Below, piece after piece: positions 1 through 5,088 of a stretch of DNA of 5,129 nt. Source of the DNA: Rhodospirillales bacterium (GTDB lineage Bacteria; Pseudomonadota; Alphaproteobacteria; Acetobacterales; Acetobacteraceae). The position numbers and the translations under genes are program-made. The notes below the pieces were generated by a model that ran no database searches, was not told the origin of the DNA, and worked only from the letters and a program-made list of their open reading frames with translations. The stretch lies in the NCBI GenBank assembly GCA_015654825.1, contig JAATGE010000023.1:1-5129 (forward strand), given 5' to 3'. Numbering within the stretch: position 1 is the stretch's first letter; each line of letters starts with the position of its first letter.

Positions 1-76
1 CGACGCGCTGCAGAGCGACGAGCTTTGCCCGTGCAACTGGAACAAGGGTGACGAGTTCCTGCGTCCGGCTGCGTAA
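1..76 (+). CDS. ahpC: AhpC peroxiredoxin, C-terminal fragment (gene begins before the window)
   Basis: Reading from base 2 gives 24 codons and then TAA at 74-76. The fragment starts DALQSDELCPCNW, runs on through NKGDEF and ends RPAA. DALQ(S/T)DELC-x-CNW is the C-terminal signature of 2-Cys peroxiredoxins of the AhpC type. These reduce hydrogen peroxide, organic hydroperoxides and peroxynitrite in the cytoplasm. The first visible Cys (26-28) sits where the resolving cysteine lies. The second, two residues on (32-34), matches the extra C-terminal Cys of the Mycobacterium tuberculosis AhpC, which is recycled by AhpD rather than AhpF. The gene directly downstream is ahpD, which supports this. 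The peroxidatic Cys and the promoter lie outside the window, so activity and regulation (for example by OxyR) cannot be judged here. Confidence 0.9.
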   Translation, partial: DALQSDELCPCNWNKGDEFLRPAA

Positions 77-100
77 AAGCGATCTGCGTGGAAGAACGAA

Positions 101-144
101 GGGCCAGGGGTTCCGCCCCTGGCCCGCGTCACGCCGCCGGCGTG
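101..144 (+). terminator. Double hairpin behind ahpC
   Basis: A perfect 10-bp stem pairs GGGCCAGGGG (101-110) with CCCCTGGCCC (116-125) around a TTCCG loop. A second stem pairs CACGCC (130-135) with GGCGTG (139-144) around GCC. It starts 25 bases after the ahpC stop. No T-run follows, so it is not a classical intrinsic terminator. It could stabilise the ahpC mRNA 3' end or cause partial termination, which would lower ahpD relative to ahpC. It resembles the hairpins behind the EAL gene, the protease and trpS, but its loop differs from theirs. Confidence 0.6.
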
Positions 145-155
145 TCGCGCGCGAC
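144..155. repeat. 12-bp perfect palindrome GTCGCGCGCGAC
   Basis: The 12 bases equal their own reverse complement. They lie between the ahpC 3' hairpins and the ahpD ribosome binding site. The site could be a protein-binding dyad, but in such CG-rich sequence a chance palindrome is also plausible. No function is assigned. Confidence 0.35.
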
Positions 156-183
156 GGGGCGCTAGGCCCAAGACCCACTTATC

Positions 184-187
184 AAGG
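184..187 (+). promoter_or_regulatory. Ribosome binding site of ahpD
   Basis: AAGG lies 8 bases before the ATG at 196. This is a normal Shine-Dalgarno spacing and supports 196 as the ahpD start. Confidence 0.6.
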
Positions 188-195
188 TTCTCAAT

Positions 196-729
196 ATGTC
201 TATCGATGCCCTCAAGGCGCGAATTCCTGACTATGCGAAAGACATCAGGCTCAATCTGGGAACGCTCGCCGCGGACCCCACGCTGACACCGCAACAATTG
301 GCCGGAACGTTCATTGCCTCCGCGTTGGCTTCGCGCAACGCCGAGGTCACTCGCGCGATCACCGATGAATTCGGCACGAAACTCTCGCCCGAGGCGCTGG
401 CCGCGGCCAGAAGCGCCGCTGCCGTCATGGCCATGAACAACATCTATTATCGTTTCACCCACATGGTGGGCGGCGAATATCCCAACCTGCCGGCAAAGCT
501 GCGGATGAGCGTGATTGGCCGCCCGGGCGTCGACAAGGCGGATTTCGAACTCTGGTCGCTGGCCGTCTCCGCCATCAACGGTTGCGAAATGTGCCTGCAG
601 GCGCATGAGGCAGCCGTGCGCCACGGCGGCCTGACACAGGAGCAGGTGCAGACCGCGGTGCGCATCGCCGCCGTCGTGCACGGCACGGCCGCCGTGCTGG
701 ATGGCGAGGATGCGCTGCCGGCGGCGTAG
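196..729 (+). CDS. ahpD: AhpD alkylhydroperoxidase / AhpC disulfide reductase
   Basis: This 177-residue protein has the full length of the AhpD family. AhpD is an all-helical cytoplasmic thiol enzyme that reduces oxidised AhpC. In mycobacteria it takes electrons from lipoylated dihydrolipoamide succinyltransferase (SucB) and lipoamide dehydrogenase. The active-site motif is visible as [11 protein letters not shown]: Cys130 and Cys133 form the CxxC pair, followed by His137, with Glu118 in the preceding helix (ADFELW). This numbering coincides with the mycobacterial enzyme. Residue 132, His in that enzyme, is Met here, so proton relay may differ. The ATG at 196 has AAGG 8 bases upstream, and MSIDALKA is a typical AhpD N-terminus. 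The gene lies 119 bases after ahpC on the same strand and is probably co-transcribed with it, although a strong hairpin stands between them. Identification is secure; the physiological electron donor in this organism is inferred. Confidence 0.96.
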   Translation: MSIDALKARIPDYAKDIRLNLGTLAADPTLTPQQLAGTFIASALASRNAEVTRAITDEFGTKLSPEALAAARSAAAVMAMNNIYYRFTHMVGGEYPNLPAKLRMSVIGRPGVDKADFELWSLAVSAINGCEMCLQAHEAAVRHGGLTQEQVQTAVRIAAVVHGTAAVLDGEDALPAA

Positions 730-799
730 ATCGAGGCCGCATTGAGGGCATGGTAATGCCGCTGCCGGAGAGTGGCGGCCTTCACCCCGGTAAGGTCCG
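730..799 (+). other. Short ahpD to EAL-gene spacer, no obvious terminator
   Basis: The 70 bases between the ahpD stop and the next ATG contain only weak inverted repeats, such as GGCAT/ATGCC around 747-760. There is no T-run and none of the strong GGGG/CCCC hairpins seen behind the other genes. Read-through from ahpD into the EAL gene is therefore plausible. Confidence 0.4.
792..795 (+). promoter_or_regulatory. Possible ribosome binding site of the EAL gene
   Basis: AAGG lies only 4 bases before the ATG at 800, which is closer than ideal. It is the only purine-rich stretch near this start, and no other in-frame ATG lies just upstream. Confidence 0.4.
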
Positions 800-2365
800 A
801 TGCAGCCAGCGTCCCAACCAGCACCGGATCTGCGCGACCGGTTCGTCGGTTTCGCATTCGCCGCGGCTGACCTGTTGGCCGAAATCGGCCCGGACCGCCG
901 GGTGGTGTTCGCCGCCGGCGCGTTCCGTGAGCAATTCGGGCAGGACGCCTCGCATTTCGTCGGCCAAACATTCGGCTCCCTGATCGCGCCGGAGGACCAT
1001 GCGGGTCTGGAAATCGCGCTCAGCCTGCTCGAAGCGCGCTTCCGCCTGGCACCGATCGTGCTGCGGCTGGCAAACGCCGAACGCATGAAAGTCGCGCTCT
1101 CCGGCCTGCGCCTGCCGCACCGCACCGGCGTCACCTGGCTGACCATGGCGCGCACCCCGACCGCCCCGCCGGCCGAAACCTCGATGCTCGCCGGTGGACC
1201 GCTGTTTCGCGAATGCGTCGAGGCGAACCTGCTGGCGGAGCAATCCTGCGAACTTGGTCTGGTGGAAGTCGGCGGCTGGGCGCGCCTGCCGGACGCGACG
1301 AGGCGGGGGCTGGAGGCGGACATCGCGTCGGCCCTGCGCGAGGCCGGCGGCGGCAGCGCCATGGCCGCGGAAATGGCATCGGGACGCTTCGGCGTCATGA
1401 GCGCCGGTGCGCTCGATATGACGGAATTGCAGGAGCGGATCGGCCGCATTCTGCGCGCGGCCGGCGCCGGCCGTCCGGTGGCGGGGGTGCGGGTGCCGCT
1501 GGCCCTGGCCGGCATCGGCGCATCGACGGCGGTGCGCGTCATGCGCTTTACGCTGGCCTCCTTCGGCGCCGGCGGCACGGAAGCGGTGCGCCGCGCCGGC
1601 CTCGATGACGGATTGCGCAGCTTCCTCGATCGCACCGAGGCACGCGCCGGCACCGTTCGCGCGGCCATCGAACGCGGCCGCTTCCGCATGCTGTTCCAGC
1701 CCGTCGTGCTGCTGGAGGACCGTTCGGTGCATCATTTCGAGGCGCTGCTGCGCCCGTTCCCGATCGCGGGCCACGAAGGCGACAGCACCCAGGAGTTCGT
1801 CGCCTTCGCCGAGGCCATGGGCATGGCGGAAATGCTGGACGTCGCGGTTTTGCGGCGCGTCGAGGAAACCCTGCCGCGCGCCGGTGCCCGCGTCGCCGTC
1901 AACATAAGCGGCCTGTCGATGCAAAGCGCCGTCTTCCGCGCCCGCCTGCTCGACCTGGTGGAGCGCAAGCCCGGGCTGCGCGGCCGCCTGATGGTGGAAC
2001 TGACCGAAACCGCGGATATCGAGGACGTCGCCGCCGCGGTCGACACCGTCAACCGGCTGGATGCCGCCGGCGTCTCGGTCTGCCTCGACGATTTCGGCGC
2101 GGGCTTCGCCGCGTTCCGCTACCTGAAGGAATTCAAGGTAGCCTTCATCAAGATCGACGGATCCTACGTGCGCAATGCAAACGGCGCCACGCGCGACAGC
2201 GGCTTCGTCGGCGCCATGGTGGAACTCGCGCGCTGCGTCGGCGCGCGCGCCATCGCAGAGATGATCGAAACCGAGCGCCAGGCGGAAACCATGGCCGCGC
2301 TAGGCGTGCAACTCGGCCAAGGCTGGCTGTTCGGCAAGCCCGACGCGCTGCCCGGCGCTTGGTAG
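800..2365 (+). CDS. PAS - degenerate GGDEF - EAL protein, probable cyclic-di-GMP phosphodiesterase
   Basis: This 521-residue protein has no signal peptide and no clear membrane segment, so it is likely cytosolic. Residues about 15-118 look like a PAS sensor fold (DLLAEIGPDRR, then SLIAPEDH). Residues about 140-250 look like a GGDEF domain that has lost its motif: SGRFGVM stands where GGDEF would be, so no cyclase activity is expected. Residues about 285-515 are an EAL domain, which cleaves c-di-GMP to pGpG. Its metal and substrate residues appear present: Glu314 in FEALLRP, Asn368 in VNISG, Glu400 in ELTE, Asp430-Asp431 in DDFGAG, Lys451 in IKIDG, Glu487 in AEMIE and Gln507 in QGWLFGKP. The gene follows ahpD by 70 bases, with a double hairpin 16 bases after its stop. 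The degenerate middle domain may have a regulatory role. The PAS ligand cannot be read from sequence. Catalytic activity is inferred from the conserved residues. Confidence 0.9.
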   Translation: MQPASQPAPDLRDRFVGFAFAAADLLAEIGPDRRVVFAAGAFREQFGQDASHFVGQTFGSLIAPEDHAGLEIALSLLEARFRLAPIVLRLANAERMKVALSGLRLPHRTGVTWLTMARTPTAPPAETSMLAGGPLFRECVEANLLAEQSCELGLVEVGGWARLPDATRRGLEADIASALREAGGGSAMAAEMASGRFGVMSAGALDMTELQERIGRILRAAGAGRPVAGVRVPLALAGIGASTAVRVMRFTLASFGAGGTEAVRRAGLDDGLRSFLDRTEARAGTVRAAIERGRFRMLFQPVVLLEDRSVHHFEALLRPFPIAGHEGDSTQEFVAFAEAMGMAEMLDVAVLRRVEETLPRAGARVAVNISGLSMQSAVFRARLLDLVERKPGLRGRLMVELTETADIEDVAAAVDTVNRLDAAGVSVCLDDFGAGFAAFRYLKEFKVAFIKIDGSYVRNANGATRDSGFVGAMVELARCVGARAIAEMIETERQAETMAALGVQLGQGWLFGKPDALPGAW

Positions 2366-2381
2366 CGGATCGTCAAACCGA

Positions 2382-2429
2382 CCAGGGGGCTCTGCCCCCT
2401 GGACCCCCGACGGCGTGCCGCCGCCGTCG
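2382..2429 (+). terminator. Double hairpin behind the EAL gene
   Basis: A 9-bp stem pairs CCAGGGGGC (2382-2390) with GCCCCCTGG (2394-2402) around a TCT loop. After the linker ACCCC comes a second 8-bp stem, CGACGGCG (2408-2415) with CGCCGTCG (2422-2429), around TGCCGC. It begins 16 bases after the stop codon. There is no U-tract, so rho-independent termination is uncertain; 3'-end stabilisation is an alternative. The layout of first stem with TCT loop, ACCC linker and second stem matches the elements behind trpS and the protease. Confidence 0.65.
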
Positions 2430-2490
2430 TACGCGCTGCGCGGCGGGAGTCTTCGGTACGGTGTAGCGAGTCGTTGGATTTAACGGCGCG

Positions 2491-2575
2491 CTCGAAGCCG
2501 ATGCCAGACTCGGAACAGATTAATGGGGTCTGGGGCCTACTGGCCCCAGCGGGTCCAGGGCAGAGCCCTGGCCTT
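2491..2575. repeat. Left arm of a long inverted repeat
   Basis: Bases 2522-2575 are the exact reverse complement of 4988-5041 (54 of 54). The similarity continues outward at 2491-2520 against 5045-5074, with 24 of 30 bases matching. Inside are two stems: CTGGGGCC (2530-2537) with GGCCCCAG (2542-2549), and CCAGGGC (2555-2561) with GCCCTGG (2565-2571). Read on the minus strand it lies downstream of the protease gene, in the same orientation relative to its gene as the other arm has to trpS. A T5 run at 2574-2578 follows the second stem on the plus strand, so termination of plus-strand transcripts from the EAL side is also possible. Confidence 0.9.
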
Positions 2576-2593
2576 TTTGGCCTTCATCCCACA

Positions 2594-2623
2594 GGGGCCC
2601 AGGGGGCAAGCCACCTGGACCCC
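2594..2623 (-). terminator. Hairpin directly behind the protease gene
   Basis: GGGGCCCAGGGGGC (2594-2607) pairs with GCCACCTGGACCCC (2610-2623). Read as minus-strand RNA, this 14-position stem has one G-U wobble, one mismatch and a tiny closing loop. It begins 9 bases after the protease stop codon. The minus strand contains GGTCCAGG and CCCCCTGG, so it looks like a diverged copy of the hairpin seen behind the EAL gene. With the 2522-2575 arm, the protease has at least three consecutive hairpins at its 3' end. Confidence 0.6.
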
Positions 2624-2632
2624 TCGACGTAA

Positions 2633-3766
2633 CTAGCAGCCCGCGTTGGCGCAGGCGAAGTTGATGTCGTCGCCGAACGTGTATTCGCTGTTCTGGCCCG
2701 GCGCGTAGAAGATCGAGCCGCCGTCCACTTCGGTCGCCGCGCTGTACGTGTAGCTGGTCGAGGACACCACGATGTTGCCACCCAGCGTTTCCGACGGCAC
2801 GCCGGAGGGCGCCTGGCCGAAATCCTGGATTTCCGGCCCACCGCTCGCGCCGCCGAACGATGCCGTGCCCCATTGGAAATTGTTCGTCGGGCCGGCCGTA
2901 TCCTGCGCATAGGTCGCGACCGGGTCGGAGCAGCTATCCAGGTTGCACGGATATCCGACCTGGGTGATCGCGGTCGGCAACGGCGCATTGTATTCGTAGC
3001 CGAGGTAGCCGGTCAGGTCGCCGATCTTGTGCAGGACCTTCTTGACCTTCTGCTGATTGAGAATGATGACCGCGTCATCCTGCTCGTTCGGCACGCCGCC
3101 ACCGCCGCTGTACCAGGCGCTGGTGGTAATCGCATTGGACCAGGTCCAGGTTCCGAACGGCGCCTTGCTGCCGTTCTGCGCCGGCACGAACATCCAGTTG
3201 GTGTAGTAGTGTGTGCTGCCGTCGTTGACGCAGTGGCCGGCGGTCGCGATCGTGCTCGCGCGGATAATCGAGGCGGTGCACTGGAAGTTGCCGGACGGCT
3301 CAGTGAAGTACAGATGGCCGTAGGTCGCGTACGGGTACACCTTGTAGAGCACCTTGTCGTTCTGCGGCAGCAGCCGGTTGGTCGTGTACGGCAGGCCACC
3401 GGTGCCAACCAGGGGCGGGCGCACATGGGCCTGGCGCTGCGTGTCGCTATCGTCCCAGAGCTGCGTCGCGAGCGAGGAATCGTAGTCGACGGTCGGCAGG
3501 CCGCCCTGGAAAATCTGCCGGGCGCCCGGCGGCACCGAGCCTACGTGGCCGCGATGCAACGGCCCTCTCACCCTCATGTCCAGGGGCTTGGCGTCGCGCA
3601 GACGTTCCGGCGTCCAGTAAGCCCGCACGATCGCATCCGTATTTTCCGTCGCCATCAGATGCGGTGGGAGCGAAGCGGGCTGCGCCGCGGCGGGACCGCT
3701 GGCGGCCACCAGCATGAGGGCCGGCAGAGTGGAGGCAAGATAGATCGAGCTTAGATATTTGCGCAT
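2633..3766 (-). CDS. Secreted trypsin/V8-like serine protease precursor (S1 fold)
   Basis: This 377-residue protein starts with a signal peptide: MRKY, then a hydrophobic stretch at about 8-22, then PAAAQP, so cleavage is likely near residue 28. Residues about 29-130 have no recognised motif and may be a propeptide. The protease domain, about 135-360, has a chymotrypsin-type triad: His178 in ATAGHCV, Asp230 in QDDAVIIL and Ser308 in GGASGGP. Cys163 and Cys179 match the disulfide around the catalytic His. Cys274-Cys279 and Cys372-Cys377 could make two more, as expected for an exported enzyme. The short loops and the CTASII / TAGHC pattern resemble the glutamyl-endopeptidase/V8 branch, but substrate preference cannot be read reliably. 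The start has AGGTG 4 bases upstream. The gene is divergent from trpS and converges on the EAL gene. Its sequence looks less G/C-extreme than the EAL gene. It may be an accessory gene, but that is only an impression. Confidence 0.93.
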   Translation of the reverse strand: MRKYLSSIYLASTLPALMLVAASGPAAAQPASLPPHLMATENTDAIVRAYWTPERLRDAKPLDMRVRGPLHRGHVGSVPPGARQIFQGGLPTVDYDSSLATQLWDDSDTQRQAHVRPPLVGTGGLPYTTNRLLPQNDKVLYKVYPYATYGHLYFTEPSGNFQCTASIIRASTIATAGHCVNDGSTHYYTNWMFVPAQNGSKAPFGTWTWSNAITTSAWYSGGGGVPNEQDDAVIILNQQKVKKVLHKIGDLTGYLGYEYNAPLPTAITQVGYPCNLDSCSDPVATYAQDTAGPTNNFQWGTASFGGASGGPEIQDFGQAPSGVPSETLGGNIVVSSTSYTYSAATEVDGGSIFYAPGQNSEYTFGDDINFACANAGC

Positions 3767-3770
3767 ATGG

Positions 3771-3775
3771 CACCT
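3771..3775 (-). promoter_or_regulatory. Ribosome binding site of the protease gene
   Basis: AGGTG on the minus strand ends 4 bases before the ATG (3766-3764). It supports this start, as does the signal peptide that begins right there. Confidence 0.5.
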
Positions 3776-3882
3776 GTGGTTGGCGCGCCCGCTTTCCGCG
3801 GGTCGGGCGGTGAATGAAACCGCGACGCCGGCGAAAAAGGCCGTCGCCGCACCCCGGCGCTAACAGAAACCTTGCGTTTATG

Positions 3883-3900
3883 TTCTGAAAGCTTCTGAAA
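3883..3900. repeat. Direct repeat TTCTGAAA x2, 10-base period
   Basis: TTCTGAAA occurs at 3883-3890 and again at 3893-3900, separated by GC. The 10-base period puts both copies on the same face of the helix. It lies in the A/T-rich island between two divergent genes, where an operator or activator site would be expected. The regulator is unknown. Confidence 0.5.
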
Positions 3901-3929
3901 TCGCACGATCGCGCCGCCCGGCATGCACG

Positions 3930-3943
3930 GCCCGGCGCCGGGC
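3930..3943. repeat. 14-bp perfect palindrome in the trpS leader
   Basis: GCCCGGCGCCGGGC equals its own reverse complement. It lies 45 bases before the chosen trpS start and could fold in the leader RNA, or could be a chance feature of GC-rich sequence. Confidence 0.4.
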
Positions 3944-3973
3944 GCATGGCTTGACCGCCGCCGCGGATCGGCC

Positions 3974-3992
3974 GCATGGCCTGCCGCCATGC
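3974..3992 (+). promoter_or_regulatory. Hairpin enclosing the trpS start codon
   Basis: GCATGGC (3974-3980) pairs perfectly with GCCATGC (3986-3992) around a CTGCC loop. The trpS ATG (3989-3991) lies within the 3' arm. A second GCATGGC at 3944-3950 could pair with the same arm instead, giving two alternative structures. There is no clear Shine-Dalgarno sequence before this ATG. The pairing is seen directly; a role in controlling translation is inferred. Confidence 0.45.
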
Positions 3993-4984
3993 AACGCGTC
4001 TTCTCCGGCATCCAGCCCTCCGGCGTCCCTACGCTGGGCAATTATCTCGGCGCCATCCGCAACTGGGTGGCGCTGCAGAACGACCATGATTGCGTCTTCT
4101 GCGTCGTCGACATGCACGCCATCACGTCGTGGCAGGAGCCGGCCGCACTGCGCACCCAGACCCGCGAAATGGCCGCCACCTTGCTCGCCTGCGGCATAGA
4201 TCCGGTGCGCTCGGTACTGTTCGTGCAATCCGCGGTCTCCGCCCACGCCCGCCTGGCCTGGATCTTCAACTGCGTCGCCAGGCTCGGCTGGCTGAACCGG
4301 ATGACCCAGTTCAAGGACAAGGCGGGAAAGGACCGGGAGGCCGCGTCGGCCGGGCTCTACGTCTATCCGAACCTGATGGCGGCGGACATCCACGCCTACC
4401 ACGCCACCCGCGTGCCGGTCGGCGACGACCAGCGGCAGCACCTGGAACTGGCCAACGACATCGGCGAAAAGTTCAACCACGACTACCAGGTCGAATTCTT
4501 CCCGCGTATCGAGCCGCTGATCCTCGGGCCCGCCGCGCGCGTCATGAGCCTGCGCGACGGCACGAAGAAGATGTCGAAATCGGATCCGTCCGATCAGAGC
4601 CGTATCAACCTCACCGACTCCGCCGACACGATCGCGCAAAAAATCCGCCGCGCGAAAACCGATCCGCTGCCGCTGCCCGCAACGACGGAGGAGCTGGCGG
4701 CGCGGCCGGAGGCGCGCAACCTGGTGGGGATCTACGCGGCGCTGGCGGGCATCGACCCCGCTTCAGTGCTGACCGAGTTCGCCGGATCGGGCTTCGGCAC
4801 GTTCAAGGACCGCCTGGCCGGGCTGACGATCGAAGCGCTGGCGCCGATCGCCGCGGACACCACACACTGGCTGGCCGACCCGACGCAGCTGGATACGTTG
4901 CTGCGCGCCGGCGCCGAACGCGCCCGCGCCCTCGCGGATCCGATCGTCCGCGAAGTGGAGCAAATCGTCGGGTTTGGCGGGTAG
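3989..4984 (+). CDS. trpS: Tryptophanyl-tRNA synthetase
   Basis: This 331-residue cytoplasmic class I enzyme charges tRNA-Trp with tryptophan using ATP. The N-terminus [12 protein letters not shown] is the standard TrpS start. TLGNYLG (residues 15-21) is the HIGH-type motif, and KMSKS is at 194-198. YPNLMAADI contains Asp133, which aligns with the Asp that binds the indole nitrogen. [11 protein letters not shown] (145-155) is the conserved ATP-side helix. The frame is open back to an ATG at 3923, which would add 22 residues of low-complexity Arg/Ala/Pro sequence not typical of the family. I therefore choose 3989, although no good ribosome binding site precedes it. The length fits bacterial TrpS of about 330-340 residues. 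Nothing appears truncated. A double hairpin and T-run follow the stop. Confidence 0.97.
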   Translation: MQRVFSGIQPSGVPTLGNYLGAIRNWVALQNDHDCVFCVVDMHAITSWQEPAALRTQTREMAATLLACGIDPVRSVLFVQSAVSAHARLAWIFNCVARLGWLNRMTQFKDKAGKDREAASAGLYVYPNLMAADIHAYHATRVPVGDDQRQHLELANDIGEKFNHDYQVEFFPRIEPLILGPAARVMSLRDGTKKMSKSDPSDQSRINLTDSADTIAQKIRRAKTDPLPLPATTEELAARPEARNLVGIYAALAGIDPASVLTEFAGSGFGTFKDRLAGLTIEALAPIAADTTHWLADPTQLDTLLRAGAERARALADPIVREVEQIVGFGG

Positions 4985-4987
4985 GGG

Positions 4988-5074
4988 AAGGCCAGGGCTC
5001 TGCCCTGGACCCGCTGGGGCCAGTAGGCCCCAGACCCCATTTTTATCTGGTCCGAGCCTCGCATTGGCAGCGAG
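4988..5074. repeat. Right arm of the long inverted repeat
   Basis: Bases 4988-5041 are the exact reverse complement of 2522-2575, and 5045-5074 matches 2491-2520 at 24 of 30 positions. It starts 4 bases after the trpS stop. The two arms enclose the protease gene and trpS, about 2.4 kb. No transposase, target-site duplication or integrase is visible, so I call it a dispersed intergenic element rather than an insertion sequence. Confidence 0.9.
4992..5044 (+). terminator. trpS terminator: two hairpins and a T-run
   Basis: The first stem is CCAGGGC (4992-4998) with GCCCTGG (5002-5008), loop TCT. The second is CTGGGGCC (5014-5021) with GGCCCCAG (5026-5033), loop AGTA. A run of five T follows at 5040-5044, six bases after the second stem. 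The hairpin plus T-run makes rho-independent termination of trpS plausible, although the gap before the T-run is longer than in the classical form. Confidence 0.65.
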
Positions 5075-5088
5075 CCAGTCGGCGAAAT

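Larger units (their letters stand above)
3767..3988. promoter_or_regulatory. Divergent intergenic region between the protease gene and trpS
   Basis: These 222 bases must hold the promoters of both genes if each has its own. The only A/T-rich island is about 3861-3900; the rest is GC-rich with small dyads, such as CCCGC/GCGGG at 3788-3802 and GCGACG/CGTCGC at 3822-3847. On the minus strand CATAAA (about 3882-3877) is a weak -10 candidate for the protease. On the plus strand TTGCGT (3872-3877) is a weak -35 candidate for trpS. Neither has a convincing partner, so no promoter is firmly placed. Confidence 0.45.

Noticed and set aside
48..230. 60-codon open frame across the ahpC end and the ahpC-ahpD spacer
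   Set aside because: It overlaps the ahpC 3' end, the hairpins and the ahpD start, and has no ribosome binding site or recognisable protein character.
782..1924. Long open frame of 380 codons on the minus strand within the EAL gene
   Set aside because: It is a reverse-strand shadow: Arg/Ala/Gly/His-rich with no recognisable motif, opposite a gene with complete EAL signatures. Long antisense frames are expected at this GC content.
2501..2632. 43-codon open frame on the plus strand through the left repeat arm, ending against the protease stop
   Set aside because: It is made almost entirely of the hairpin repeat, has no ribosome binding site, and its equivalent in the right arm is frame-shifted. 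It is probably not coding.
2873..3754. Open frame of 293 codons on the plus strand opposite the protease gene
   Set aside because: It has low-complexity Arg/Val/Gly composition and no family motif. The opposite strand has a signal peptide and a complete catalytic triad.
3923..3988. 22-residue N-terminal extension of trpS, containing two Trp codons (3947 and 3977), as a possible Trp leader
   Set aside because: It is in frame with trpS without a stop, lacks a ribosome binding site and is not family-like. Two Trp codons in 22 are not adjacent as in real attenuator peptides. The conserved [12 protein letters not shown] start at 3989 is preferred.
3878..4639. Open frame of 253 codons on the minus strand opposite trpS
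   Set aside because: It has no motif and is a shadow of the trpS codons, which carry the synthetase signatures.
2491..5074. Composite transposon or insertion sequence bounded by the inverted repeat
   Set aside because: There is no transposase, target duplication or terminal structure. The enclosed genes include the housekeeping gene trpS, and each arm behaves like a gene 3'-end hairpin.
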